A DNA stretch of 64,000 bases, from positions 1 through 64,000 of the forward strand of contig CAMBRR010000003.1 of assembly GCA_945870315.1 (NCBI GenBank). Direction: 5' to 3'. The notes under the pieces are model-generated. The model was not told where the DNA came from. It made no database searches and worked only from the letters and a program-made list of their open reading frames with translations. The stretch's first letter is position 1. Each line of letters begins with the position of its first letter. The DNA comes from an uncultured Bacteroidales bacterium. GTDB lineage: Bacteria; Bacteroidota; Bacteroidia; Bacteroidales; UBA932. A program made the position numbers and the translations under genes. Below, piece after piece: positions 37,867 through 45,856 of this stretch.

Positions 37867-38097
37867 TCAAAAAAGAGTCGGGTGGTTGTCGTTAAGTTCA
37901 GTGAGTATTTTTTCCATTGTGGCCTCCCTGAAGAGGACAGACTTTGTAGAAATACCGAATTTGTCACAGTACTGCCTGATGGCTGCCATTTCGCGGTCAT
38001 TAAGATAAATCACCTGGCGGTGACGGCGGAGGAGGGAGTCCTTCTGTTTTCTGAGATATTCGGGGTCGACTCCGGATGGTGCGATTTTCTTCCTCAT
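37867..38097 (-). CDS. Small conserved protein, possible DNA-binding ribbon-helix-helix type
   Basis: A 76-residue basic protein. Its middle reads HRQVIYLNDREMAAIRQYCDKFG, a strand followed by two helices, which resembles a ribbon-helix-helix or arc-like fold, ending in a helical tail. No partner toxin or antitoxin is adjacent. The 3' end lies in an inverted repeat (CCACCCG 37859-37865 with CGGGTGG 37880-37886) that could terminate both convergent genes. The product is plausible but unrecognised by name; function unknown. Confidence 0.6.
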   Translation of the reverse strand: MRKKIAPSGVDPEYLRKQKDSLLRRHRQVIYLNDREMAAIRQYCDKFGISTKSVLFREATMEKILTELNDNHPTLF

Positions 38098-38176
38098 CGT
38101 ATAACTCGGTTAATCTGTTGACTTTGTGATAAATAAACCGGCTCCAAATATAACGATTTATCCGCAATACACAAAA

Positions 38177-38455
38177 TCAATGTCTGTCAATCCAGGCCCA
38201 AAGGCGCCACATCAGCCATCCCCAGGCGAAAAAGAGGACTACGTGAACCCATACAGGCACCTCAGTTTGGTAGGCACCTTGATCCACAATCTTCTCAAAA
38301 TCAGGAATATCGACATAGTAATATGCTCCTGCTCCAAAATCGAGTCCCGGAATCAGTCCCATCTTGTTCACCATTATATATATAGCAATAACGACAACTG
38401 TCACCGCCATTATGACAGTGACAGTCTTCATTACGAATTTCTTGTCAAATTTCAT
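38177..38455 (-). CDS. Small membrane protein linked to the YeiH-type transporter
   Basis: A 92-residue protein with two membrane helices (about 8-28 and 67-87) separated by a loop rich in Tyr and Asp (AGAYYYVDIPDFEKIVDQG). I do not recognise the family. Its ATG overlaps the transporter's stop codon by one base (TAATG), which indicates strict co-translation. It may be an accessory subunit or regulator of the transporter. Confidence 0.7.
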   Translation of the reverse strand: MKFDKKFVMKTVTVIMAVTVVVIAIYIMVNKMGLIPGLDFGAGAYYYVDIPDFEKIVDQGAYQTEVPVWVHVVLFFAWGWLMWRLWAWIDRH

Positions 38456-39972
38456 TATTTGGCTCCTTCTGCCGCCTCCTCAGCGGCTCCTTCAAGCTGA
38501 GACTCAGCCTCCACGAAATCCACCTCTGCACGCTCAGCCTCCTCTTTCATCTTGAGTTCCTTCTTTGCAGCCCTGATTTCGCGCTTTTCCATCACCTTTT
38601 CTTCCTTGTCATCGAAAGTCTTGATGTCAGGCGTCGGGAAAAGATGACCTGAAAGCAACAGCCATACCACTGCGAAAGTGAGCAGGATATTGAATGTCTG
38701 TCCGACGATATAGAGCCATAGCACCTTACCGCCCTGCATACTCTTTGCAATCTGTTTGAAGTTTGTATCCAGACCGATTGAAGTAAAGGCAAGTACAAAC
38801 GCCCAGTCCTTGTAGGCTCCCAGAACCTTGTTCACCGCATTGGTTTTTTCAGCTCCGAAGGCAGGGACGAAAATGATGGAGGCAACCACGGAAGCAACCA
38901 TAAATCCGAGGATGAATTTCGGGAACCTGTTCCAGATTTCTCCTGCACCGACTGAACTCTTTCCGGTATGGTCCACATTCCTTGCAAAATAGATGGCAAC
39001 GAAGAAAGCGATGAAACCTATCAGAATATTCTGAATCATCTTAACCAGGGATGCAACCTGCTCAGCCTCAGGACCAAGAGCGCTACCAGCCAAAACAACT
39101 GCACCGGTAGAATCTACAGTTCCTCCGATAAGAGCGCCACCCATAATCTGCCCCATGCCAAGCCACTCAATTACCATAGGCTCGAATATCATCATCAGAA
39201 TGGTGAAAATTATGGATATCGAAATTGCAACGGAAAGGTCTTCCTTCTTGGCTCCGGATGCAGCTCCAGTAGCAATGGCGGCGGATGTACCGCAAACCGA
39301 GGTAGCTGCCGACAGGGTAATCAGAAGAGGTTTATTATTGATTTTCAGCACTTTATTGCCGAACCACCACATAAACAGGATCACCAGTGGAGTGACTCCC
39401 CAGGCAATTCCAAGTCCATAGAGGCCGAACTTTGCAATATTGGAGAACAAGACGGAAAAACCGAAAACCACAAGTCCGGTCTTGATGTAGAACTCTGTGC
39501 GGATAGCAGGTTTCAACCATTTCGGTACTCCTACTGTATTGGAAATCAGCAAGCCTATTATCAAAGCCCAGAACGCCCACTCAAGGTAACGTTTCAAGGT
39601 GAATTCCGCACTGACAATTCTCACGACAACTGCTATCACGAACAGTGCCAGAAAGGCTGGTATGAATTTGCGGAGTTTTTCTCCCTGGAGTTTCACCCCT
39701 GCTCCGAAAAGTGTACCCAGTACCAGAATGGTTACAAGTGTTTTCCTCCAGAAAGCCCAGGATGAAATCTGCTGAAGCAAAGGCACCACTTTAGATGCAT
39801 CTTTATCTGAAAGGACTTCTCCGACTGTCCAGGTCTTGAAACTTAGAGCGGAGAAATCAAACCAGCCCGTCAATACAGCAACGGAACCGATGGCTATGAT
39901 GATCACACCGATCCAGACGGAAAGCCAATCTTCTGTATGAATGAGATTGGATGCTTTTCTTTGATTATCCAT
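38455..39972 (-). CDS. YeiH/UPF0324 family putative sulfate exporter
   Basis: A 505-residue membrane protein with about ten to eleven helices of the UPF0324 family (PF03601). Typical blocks are TSVCGTSAAIATG and GGTVDSTGAVVLAGS. E. coli YeiH has 349 residues; this one has an additional N-terminal part with two helices and a roughly 50-residue charged C-terminal tail (about 455-505, Lys/Glu/Ala rich, coiled-coil-like). Family members are annotated as sulfate or sulfonate exporters, but the substrate is not proven. It is followed by a coupled two-helix membrane protein. Confidence 0.82.
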   Translation of the reverse strand: MDNQRKASNLIHTEDWLSVWIGVIIIAIGSVAVLTGWFDFSALSFKTWTVGEVLSDKDASKVVPLLQQISSWAFWRKTLVTILVLGTLFGAGVKLQGEKLRKFIPAFLALFVIAVVVRIVSAEFTLKRYLEWAFWALIIGLLISNTVGVPKWLKPAIRTEFYIKTGLVVFGFSVLFSNIAKFGLYGLGIAWGVTPLVILFMWWFGNKVLKINNKPLLITLSAATSVCGTSAAIATGAASGAKKEDLSVAISISIIFTILMMIFEPMVIEWLGMGQIMGGALIGGTVDSTGAVVLAGSALGPEAEQVASLVKMIQNILIGFIAFFVAIYFARNVDHTGKSSVGAGEIWNRFPKFILGFMVASVVASIIFVPAFGAEKTNAVNKVLGAYKDWAFVLAFTSIGLDTNFKQIAKSMQGGKVLWLYIVGQTFNILLTFAVVWLLLSGHLFPTPDIKTFDDKEEKVMEKREIRAAKKELKMKEEAERAEVDFVEAESQLEGAAEEAAEGAK

Positions 39973-40003
39973 AATATACGATTTAGATTTAGTACGTCGA
40001 TTT

Positions 40004-41119
40004 CTATTTTTTGAATTTCCTTGTATGTTCTTCGATGAGGGCCTTATCGTCGAAATAATTGATTTTCATTGCCTTCCTCACATCGTCAAGGGTAGAGGCG
40101 GCAACTTCACGTGCTTTTTCGCTACCTTTTTCAAGGATCTCATACACGAGCGGGATATTCTGCTCATAGTAGGCCCTTCTCTCGCGGATTGGCTGGAGTA
40201 TATCCTCCAAAATGTTGAACAGAAATTTCTTGCAAGTTCCGTCTCCCAAACCGCCACGGCGGTAATGCTCTTTCATTGCATCCAGGTTCGGATATTCCGG
40301 AAGGTATTTTGCAAAGTGCTCATCTGTGCAGAAGGCATCGAGATAGGTAAATACTACGTTACCTTCTACCTTTCCAGGATCGTCAATCTGTAAATGTCCC
40401 GGATCGGTGAACATACTGTTTACCTTTTTCTTTATCTCTTTGGTGGTGTCCGACAGATATATGCAGTTGCCAAGCGACTTGCTCATCTTGGCTTTTCCAT
40501 CTGTTCCGGGAAGGCGGCAGCATACAGAGTTTTCAGGGAGTTGCATCGTTGGCATCACAAGGGTGTCGCCATAGACTGCATTGAATTTATGTACAATTTC
40601 TCGGGTTTGCTCAATCATCGGAGCCTGGTCTATCCCGACCGGAACTACAGTCGCCTTAAAAGCAGTGATGTCGGAAGCCTGACTTATCGGGTAGGTGAAA
40701 AAGCCTACTGGTATTCCCTTTTTGTTCTGAGTTTCATCATCTTCGCTGTCGCTGAAGCCTCTCATCTGGATTTCAGATTTGACGGTAGGATTGCGCTGAA
40801 GTCTCTGGACTGTCACCAGATTCATATAATAGAATGCAAGTTCGCAAAGCTGGGGAACCTGTGACTGGATGAAAATGGTGGATTTTTCCGGGTCCAACCC
40901 CACTGAAAGGTAATCCAATGCAACCTCTATGATGTTCTGGCGAATTTTTTCGGGGTTGTCTGCGTTATCTGTCAGCGCCTGCGCATCTGCTATCATTATA
41001 AATATACGGTCAAATTCGCCGCTATTTTGCAAATCGACTCTTCTCTTTAGGGAGCCGACAAAATGTCCAAGATGGAGTTTTCCGGTCGGTCTGTCCCCTG
41101 TCAATATAACCTTTTCCAT
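40004..41119 (-). CDS. trpS: Tryptophan--tRNA ligase
   Basis: A 371-residue class Ic synthetase. The HIGH motif appears as KLHLGHF at 14-20 and KMSKS as GKAKMSKSLGN near 217-227; GDRPTGK begins the active site. It belongs to the longer bacterial TrpS type found in Bacteroidota. No T-box or leader peptide with Trp codons is visible in its 60-nt leader; a 6-bp hairpin (GTGCTT/AAGCAC at 41160-41177) sits at the predicted RNA 5' end. Confidence 0.96.
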   Translation of the reverse strand: MEKVILTGDRPTGKLHLGHFVGSLKRRVDLQNSGEFDRIFIMIADAQALTDNADNPEKIRQNIIEVALDYLSVGLDPEKSTIFIQSQVPQLCELAFYYMNLVTVQRLQRNPTVKSEIQMRGFSDSEDDETQNKKGIPVGFFTYPISQASDITAFKATVVPVGIDQAPMIEQTREIVHKFNAVYGDTLVMPTMQLPENSVCCRLPGTDGKAKMSKSLGNCIYLSDTTKEIKKKVNSMFTDPGHLQIDDPGKVEGNVVFTYLDAFCTDEHFAKYLPEYPNLDAMKEHYRRGGLGDGTCKKFLFNILEDILQPIRERRAYYEQNIPLVYEILEKGSEKAREVAASTLDDVRKAMKINYFDDKALIEEHTRKFKK

Positions 41120-41185
41120 TATAAGTTACTGATTTACAATGATTTTTCTTATTCTAACAGTGCTTTTCAGCAAGCACCAAAGTAG

Positions 41186-41193
41186 CAAAGTTA
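41186..41193 (-). promoter_or_regulatory. -7 element of trpS
   Basis: TAACTTTG on the minus strand, 66 nt before the ATG. It shows that trpS has its own promoter downstream of tRNA-Ser. Confidence 0.5.
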
Positions 41194-41225
41194 TAAAATT
41201 ATTTTAAAAAAGGTACATTTTCCTC

Positions 41226-41354
41226 CATCCCCACCTTCAAGCAAGCTTGACCATCACCCGTTCTTTCGGGATTTGTGCCGGGGGCACACATCCCGGCCCT
41301 GCTCGCCGCAGGGCCCTTGCACCAACGATACATCCCCGCCTTCAAGCAAGCTTG
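41226..41354. repeat. 24-nt direct repeats with intervening hairpins
   Basis: Two copies of a 24-nt sequence (41226-41249 and 41331-41354) differ at one base; both contain CCTTCAAGCAAGCTTG. Between them lie hairpins: CCCG/CGGG (41257-41270) and GGCCCTGC/GCAGGGCC (41295-41315), the latter competing with GCCGGG/CCCGGC (41277-41297). The block is unusually GC-rich for an intergenic region here and codes for nothing convincing. It occupies the space between trpS and tRNA-Ser. Confidence 0.8.
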
Positions 41355-41376
41355 GGCGGGGATGTATCGTTGGTGC
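41319..41376. repeat. 58-nt near-perfect inverted repeat at the tRNA-Ser 3' end
   Basis: Arms 41319-41340 and 41355-41376 are 22 bp and perfectly complementary. The 14-nt centre contains a further 5-bp stem (CAAGC/GCTTG) with a 2-nt loop. The right arm begins exactly at the discriminator base of tRNA-Ser. There is no adjoining T run, so it is not a standard terminator. It could process or terminate the tRNA transcript, or be a REP-like or attachment-site remnant. Confidence 0.9.
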
Positions 41377-41463
41377 GGAAAGAACGGGATTCGAACCCGT
41401 GAGCCGCTTTAGGCGACTACACGCTTTCCAGGCGTGCCTCTTCAACCACTCGAGCATCTTTCC
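41376..41463 (-). tRNA. tRNA-Ser (anticodon GGA)
   Basis: An 88-nt class II tRNA: acceptor stem GGAAAGA/TCTTTCC, anticodon loop CTGGAAA (GGA, at 41429-41427), a long variable arm with stem GTCGCC/GGCGGC-like pairing, T stem ACGGG/CCCGT with loop TTCGAAT, and discriminator G73. The sequence after G73 reads CACCA, so CCA is not encoded at the correct position. The -7 element TACCTTTG lies upstream. Confidence 0.95.
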
Positions 41464-41477
41464 TTTGAAAGGGAAAA

Positions 41478-41508
41478 CAAAGGTACGAAAATATTTTCAT
41501 TCCGCAAG
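41478..41508 (-). promoter_or_regulatory. Promoter of tRNA-Ser
   Basis: On the minus strand, CTTG (41508-41505; one mismatch to TTTG), 19 nt, then TACCTTTG (41485-41478), ending 14 nt before the tRNA 5' end. Confidence 0.75.
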
Positions 41509-41525
41509 TTTTCCCGTACAATTTA

Positions 41526-42626
41526 CTAGATGAGCATTTCAACAGGCTGAACCTTGCTTTCGTCCAAAGGAGCCGTCTTATATTGAGTCTTTCCAAAATC
41601 TATCCTTTTCAGATCGATGCAACGGATATTCTGGTTCCAGGCAGTGCGATAGTAGAGCCGAAGCGTGGAGAGATCCGTCGCTGCAGTAAACTGGGTTGCA
41701 CTCGGAAGGCCGCTAGGGATATTGTCTGCCTTATGCTGAGCGCCAACAGGAATGTCAAAATTATTCAGGATATGAAAGGCCTGGATAACCATCTCGAAAG
41801 ATGTTGCCAAGACAGGTGCACTGGTACTGAAAAAAGCAGCCCTGACAAATCGGGAAGGAGGAGTGAAGTCTCCAGGAAGCCCAAGAAATCCACTGCCACC
41901 ACCCAGAGGAGCAAGCCCTACTGCAACATCAGGATTGACGCCCTGCCCAAGAGCCTGATTGCCGGCTGCCCCGGAATGAAGATTCACATAGTTGCGAAGA
42001 TTGGTCATATGAAATTCAAAACCTGGGGCATTGGTAAAGGTGCCGACAGGATTCTCATAAAACACTGGTTCTCCCTGCTTGAACTCAAGAACAACTATCC
42101 GTCCTCCCGGTTCGCTGAACCTCCAGTGAACCGTACCTATGCGCGAGTCAATGGAAATCACTCTCACATTGCCGATTCCTTCCTTGAGTTGCTCTATGCT
42201 GCTGAATTGGGACAACACCCAGCTTACAAACTGCAAATCGCATATGCTTCGCTTCCTGGAATTCTTTTCAAATTGAGGATATTCACCGAACCCCGGGAAA
42301 AAGAACAGGCCGGCAGACAACCCGGCCTCATTGACACCTTCAACGACAAACTGTTCATAATCAGTATAAATTCCAACATAACCATACTTAGCCTGGAATT
42401 CAAGGCCGGTTACGCCTTCAGGAGTAAACGACTGCTGCATATGTCCTCTCGGCACAATTGCATAGCCGCAATTCATAGGCTCATTCGCCCATTCTACAGT
42501 TCGCGCTACAATCCGGCTTCCATCTTCAGCCTTCAGAGCAATACCCGTACAGGCATGAGATTCCAAGCCACCACCGCTGGCAATCAATGCCAGAAGGATA
42601 CAAGAAAACATAGATAAACGTTTCAT
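41526..42626 (-). CDS. Secreted choloylglycine hydrolase-family enzyme
   Basis: A 366-residue Ntn hydrolase of PF02275, which includes bile salt hydrolases and penicillin V acylases. A signal peptide ends at HA before the N-terminal nucleophile Cys26 (HACTGIALK), and RTVEW follows with the conserved Arg. An NxxG-type block TNAPGFEFH and the C-terminal RTAWNQNIRCIDLKRIDF are typical of Bacteroidales members. Bile salt deconjugation is possible, but substrate specificity cannot be read. The start is ATG at 42626; a GTG at 42632 is an alternative. Confidence 0.87.
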   Translation of the reverse strand: MKRLSMFSCILLALIASGGGLESHACTGIALKAEDGSRIVARTVEWANEPMNCGYAIVPRGHMQQSFTPEGVTGLEFQAKYGYVGIYTDYEQFVVEGVNEAGLSAGLFFFPGFGEYPQFEKNSRKRSICDLQFVSWVLSQFSSIEQLKEGIGNVRVISIDSRIGTVHWRFSEPGGRIVVLEFKQGEPVFYENPVGTFTNAPGFEFHMTNLRNYVNLHSGAAGNQALGQGVNPDVAVGLAPLGGGSGFLGLPGDFTPPSRFVRAAFFSTSAPVLATSFEMVIQAFHILNNFDIPVGAQHKADNIPSGLPSATQFTAATDLSTLRLYYRTAWNQNIRCIDLKRIDFGKTQYKTAPLDESKVQPVEMLI

Positions 42627-42694
42627 AATCACAAAGTTTAAAGTGACACAACTCCTTTACGTCACTGCAAAAATCGTGACATACGCCAACATAC

Positions 42695-42770
42695 AGAGAG
42701 GGTGACTAAAAAACGAATTTTCAGTCACCCTCTCTATACTGCGCGGAAACTTTAGATTCCGCAGTGATAT
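42695..42770 (-). terminator. Two hairpins downstream of the OmpA-like gene
   Basis: A 13-bp stem (42695-42707 with 42723-42735, GAGAGGGTGACT core) and a second stem CTGC..GGAA/TTCCGCAG at about 42739-42764. The U tract after the large stem on the minus strand is weak. They probably terminate or stabilise the 3' end of the abundant OmpA-type mRNA. Confidence 0.6.
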
Positions 42771-42774
42771 CAGA

Positions 42775-44022
42775 TTAGAAAGAAATCACAACTGCACGGT
42801 CGAGAGCAGGATTTGTACTATCAACAAGGCTTGAACGAACAGCGATCTTGTCTGCTGAGAAGCCATATTTTTTAACAAGCAGATTCTTAACATACTCAAC
42901 ACGGTTGGCAGCAATCTTCTTGTTGAATTCGATAGAACCAGTCTTGGTATCAGCAGAACCAGTGATGGAAATCTTCTCAACCTTCTTGAGTTCAGCCTCA
43001 TTGTTCTTTACATACTCATTAAGACGTGCAAGCTCACTGTCGGATAAAGTAGTCTTGGCGATATCGAAATAGAATGCATCACCAGCAAGTCCTTCAACAT
43101 ACTTGACAACTTCCTTAACATCTGCAGCCCTATTCTTAAGAGCATCATTTTCAGCCTGGAGAGCCTTGTTAGCCTCATTAGCCTTTGCAAGCTGTTCTTT
43201 CTTGGCTGCGAGAGCTTTCTGAGCCTCTTCAAGAGCCTTGTTTGCAGCCTCAATTGCTGCTGCAGCCTCTTTGGAAGCATCAACATTGGCAGATGCGTTC
43301 TTTACAGAGCTGGCACGAGTCCAGTTGGTCTTGCCAATATTCACTGAAAGTCCTACAGTAGCAGAAATAGCGCCGGAAACTCCGCCCTGTCCTTCGTGAT
43401 GACGTCCATTCATAAGAAGGCCTCTGACATCGAGAGTGAGGTCGAGTCTTTTGCAAAGACGCATTACATTGAGCAAACCGACACCTGCTGCGAACTCGCT
43501 GTCACCATATTTCTCTTCGCCTTCACGCTGATAAGTTCTCAAGAAACCTGCGTGTGCATAAGGAACAAAATTCCAGAATCTGGTCTCTTTGTAGCCTCCC
43601 CAAGCGTGAGAAACATTCCAAAGAGCATCAGCGTGAACATATGCAAAACCGAATCTCTGTTTGTACTTGCCAGATTCGAAATCAGGATGAGCACCGAGAA
43701 CAGACGAAGTCTTAGACCACTCTGCTCCAGTAAGACCCTGATAACCGACTCTTACACCGACTGCAGGAGTAAACCACTTACCGAAATCAATATCCAAAGC
43801 AGGAGTTACGGCTGGAGTATATCCACCATCACCGAAAAGATTGATACCGCCGGCGACACCGATAAACCAATTGTCTCCAAACTTATTGGTAAGATAAGGT
43901 CCACGAACCACCTTACCGTTTTCATCTCGGTTTCCATTTTCCTGTGCGAAAGCAGAAGTTCCGTTCATAGCTGCCATAGCGACAAATGCAAAAGCAGCAA
44001 TTGCAATTGTTTTGAGTTTCAT
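42775..44022 (-). CDS. OmpA-like outer-membrane protein
   Basis: A 415-residue exported protein with signal peptide 1-26 (cleavage after AFAQ). An N-terminal eight-stranded beta-barrel (about 40-235) is followed by a coiled coil of Ala/Lys/Glu (about 245-300) and an OmpA C-terminal peptidoglycan-binding domain (about 305-415). The latter has SITGSADTKTGS and NKKIAANRVEYVK motifs. It anchors the outer membrane to the wall. The promoter (TATATTTG at 44110-44103) lies 80 nt upstream. It is probably a major surface protein. Confidence 0.93.
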   Translation of the reverse strand: MKLKTIAIAAFAFVAMAAMNGTSAFAQENGNRDENGKVVRGPYLTNKFGDNWFIGVAGGINLFGDGGYTPAVTPALDIDFGKWFTPAVGVRVGYQGLTGAEWSKTSSVLGAHPDFESGKYKQRFGFAYVHADALWNVSHAWGGYKETRFWNFVPYAHAGFLRTYQREGEEKYGDSEFAAGVGLLNVMRLCKRLDLTLDVRGLLMNGRHHEGQGGVSGAISATVGLSVNIGKTNWTRASSVKNASANVDASKEAAAAIEAANKALEEAQKALAAKKEQLAKANEANKALQAENDALKNRAADVKEVVKYVEGLAGDAFYFDIAKTTLSDSELARLNEYVKNNEAELKKVEKISITGSADTKTGSIEFNKKIAANRVEYVKNLLVKKYGFSADKIAVRSSLVDSTNPALDRAVVISF

Positions 44023-44102
44023 ACCTATCTATATAATTTAAAGTTTTCTATTTCTTTGGATTTCACATCAACACCTTATGGTGCCACACACATTACAAAC
44101 CG

Positions 44103-44110
44103 CAAATATA
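44103..44110 (-). promoter_or_regulatory. -7 element of the OmpA-like gene
   Basis: TATATTTG on the minus strand, leaving a leader of about 75 nt before the ATG at 44022. A long AT-rich stretch lies upstream, as is common for strong promoters. Confidence 0.55.
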
Positions 44111-44171
44111 ATAAGTATTATGATAAATAAAACATATTTTTTGATAATATTTAATATTGTCTTTTATTGTT

Positions 44172-44201
44172 TTTGTAATTCAATTTATTTTTCTACCTTT
44201 G
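44172..44201 (+). promoter_or_regulatory. Promoter of the SRP RNA
   Basis: TTTG at 44172-44175, 18 nt, TACCTTTG at 44194-44201, placing the transcription start 5-6 nt later at the predicted RNA 5' end. Confidence 0.8.
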
Positions 44202-44206
44202 CAGTT

Positions 44207-44303
44207 GGGTAAGTCATACACGACCAGCTCCCTCCGAATTCCCCCAGGGCTTGACCGCAGCAAGGGTAGGAGGTCGTAGCGGTGCGATGTATCAAGCTTA
44301 CCC
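44207..44303 (+). ncRNA. ffs: Signal recognition particle RNA (4.5S type)
   Basis: A 97-nt rod-like RNA: ends GGGTAAG/CTTACCC, an inner stem ACGACC/GGTCGT and CTCC/GGAG, then the SRP domain IV with the symmetric-loop sequences CAGG and AGCA around an apical GC-TTGACC-GC. This matches the bacterial small SRP RNA except that the usual GGAA tetraloop is replaced. A T7 run (44304-44310) follows. It binds Ffh for co-translational targeting. Confidence 0.85.
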
Positions 44304-44310
44304 TTTTTTT
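44304..44310 (+). terminator. T tract terminating the SRP RNA
   Basis: Seven T directly after the closing SRP stem; the RNA's own terminal stem acts as the terminator hairpin. Confidence 0.75.
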
Positions 44311-44344
44311 ATGTAGTATTCACGCACCGAATAAAGGTTTAGAT

Positions 44345-45847
44345 ATGAATTTTTCAAACAGAACGATACTTCTTTTTATATTGTTGACAATCCTCTCGCT
44401 TGGATTTGCTTCTTGTGAGCAGGAAATTGTAACAGAAAAGCCTCCGCAAGAAAATAATGAAGGCAATGAGAACGAAGGTGATGAAAACCAGGGTGGAAAC
44501 GAAAACCAAGGAGGAAACGAAAACCAGGGAGGGGACGAGAATGGTGGGACAATTGACCTTGCCGGTGTGGAATATGTCTGGGATTGGAGCGTCATCCCGG
44601 AAATAACGATAGAAGTGCCTCTGGACCAGTGGAATCAGTTTCTTGCGAACTATGATTCCAATAACCGCACAAAGGAATATGTACACTGCAACGTTACATA
44701 TAAAAAAGGAAACGATGTTTTCAAGATTAACGATGCAGCGATGAGGATGAGAGGCAACACATCCAGGAGGAGGCCGGAAAATGGAGGTTCCACTCACGTG
44801 GCTGGAAACACCGACTGGTCTCATTTCCACATAGGGCTCAATCTCAGGAAGTACCAGAAGGACGCTGACCACGAGATTCACGGCATAAGGAAGATGAATC
44901 TTAAGTGGTTCAAGGACGACCCGGTATATGCAAGAGAGGTATTCTGCCTCGACCTCTTCAAAAGAGAAGGAATATGGACAGCGGCAAATGAAATTTACTG
45001 CAGGCTTTGGATTCACGTAAAGGGAGATCCGAAACCTGCATATTATGGGGTATATGGACTTATCGAACCGTATGACAACAAATTCATTGAAAGAAGAGAA
45101 GGCCTGTTTGGCAGCGCTACGGGCAATTTGTGGAAATGCACATATGTCAATCAGCCTGCTGACCTGAGGAGCACATCGGCAAGCTTTGGAGAGGATAACA
45201 ATGTCAATGAATATACCTATGAACTGAAGGAGACCACGACAACATTCGCAGAAGCCGAAGACCAGCTGAAGGACTTCATTCTCAAGCTCAACGGCAAATC
45301 CGACGATAGTTTCAAGAAATGGATTCAGGAGGTGTGCGACGTGGAACTGCTGATGAAGACATATGCAATAAATGTCGCCGTAGGAATGTGGGACGATATG
45401 TGGTGCAATGGCAACAACTACTACCTCTATTTCAACAGTACCGACAGATTCAACTACAAGGTTTTCCTGCTCCCATATGACTACGACAATACCCTAGGCA
45501 CCGGACTCAATGACTTCGGCAACCCTGCTACAAAGAATCCGCTCCATTGGGGAGATAAAGGCATTCTTATGGAAAGGATGATGAAGTTCGACGAGTTCAA
45601 GCAAATCTATGTGGATGAACTCAAACGGCTGGTAAACCCAAGCAACGCTCTGATGGACCAGTCTTCCGCATCGGAAAGGATAAGGCAGTGGCAGGACAAG
45701 ATCCGGGGATATGTCGCCAATGACACGGGAGAAGATATGAGCATTGAAGACAGATGCGCCGGGTGGGGCAATTTCCAGTTCAGTGTTACCGGTTCGAGCA
45801 ATAATTATTTTGCTATCAAATCACAGACTATCAATAACTTGCCATAA
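44345..45847 (+). CDS. CotH-family lipoprotein
   Basis: A 500-residue lipoprotein with a lipobox ending LGFASC (Cys24), then an acidic linker of ENQGG repeats (about residues 35-65), then a CotH kinase-like domain (PF08757). Conserved blocks are RMRGNTSR at 134-141 and the metal-binding DYDNTLG at 379-385. CotH of Bacillus phosphorylates spore-coat proteins; surface-exposed relatives in Bacteroidota have unknown targets. The start at 44345 is after the SRP terminator. It converges with the FAD oxidoreductase gene. Confidence 0.85.
   Translation: MNFSNRTILLFILLTILSLGFASCEQEIVTEKPPQENNEGNENEGDENQGGNENQGGNENQGGDENGGTIDLAGVEYVWDWSVIPEITIEVPLDQWNQFLANYDSNNRTKEYVHCNVTYKKGNDVFKINDAAMRMRGNTSRRRPENGGSTHVAGNTDWSHFHIGLNLRKYQKDADHEIHGIRKMNLKWFKDDPVYAREVFCLDLFKREGIWTAANEIYCRLWIHVKGDPKPAYYGVYGLIEPYDNKFIERREGLFGSATGNLWKCTYVNQPADLRSTSASFGEDNNVNEYTYELKETTTTFAEAEDQLKDFILKLNGKSDDSFKKWIQEVCDVELLMKTYAINVAVGMWDDMWCNGNNYYLYFNSTDRFNYKVFLLPYDYDNTLGTGLNDFGNPATKNPLHWGDKGILMERMMKFDEFKQIYVDELKRLVNPSNALMDQSSASERIRQWQDKIRGYVANDTGEDMSIEDRCAGWGNFQFSVTGSSNNYFAIKSQTINNLP
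44462..44537 (+). repeat. Short repeats coding an acidic Asn/Gln/Gly linker
   Basis: About four imperfect copies of a 15-nt unit (GGTGGAAACGAAAAC-like) encode ENQGG-type repeats after the lipoprotein signal. It is likely a flexible tether and prone to copy-number change. Confidence 0.7.
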
Positions 45848-45856
45848 AGGAAGCAT

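Noticed and set aside
38968..39765. A 265-codon plus-strand frame opposite the YeiH-type transporter
   Set aside because: The composition is rich in Asn, His, Cys and Gln as expected of an antisense reading of a membrane protein.
40920..41185. T-box or Trp leader peptide before trpS
   Set aside because: No T-box bulge sequence (TGGNACC type), specifier loop or Trp-codon cluster is visible; only a short 5' hairpin.
41254..41457. A 67-codon minus-strand frame over tRNA-Ser and the hairpin block
   Set aside because: It reads through a complete tRNA; the sequence is explained by RNA and repeats.
41583..42617. A 344-codon open frame on the plus strand, antisense to the choloylglycine hydrolase-family gene
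   Set aside because: It lies entirely opposite a convincing gene, has no family resemblance, low-complexity composition and no promoter. Codon bias on the other strand explains it.
43396..44130. A 244-codon plus-strand frame opposite the OmpA-like gene
   Set aside because: Antisense shadow; it extends through the ompA promoter and has no start signal.
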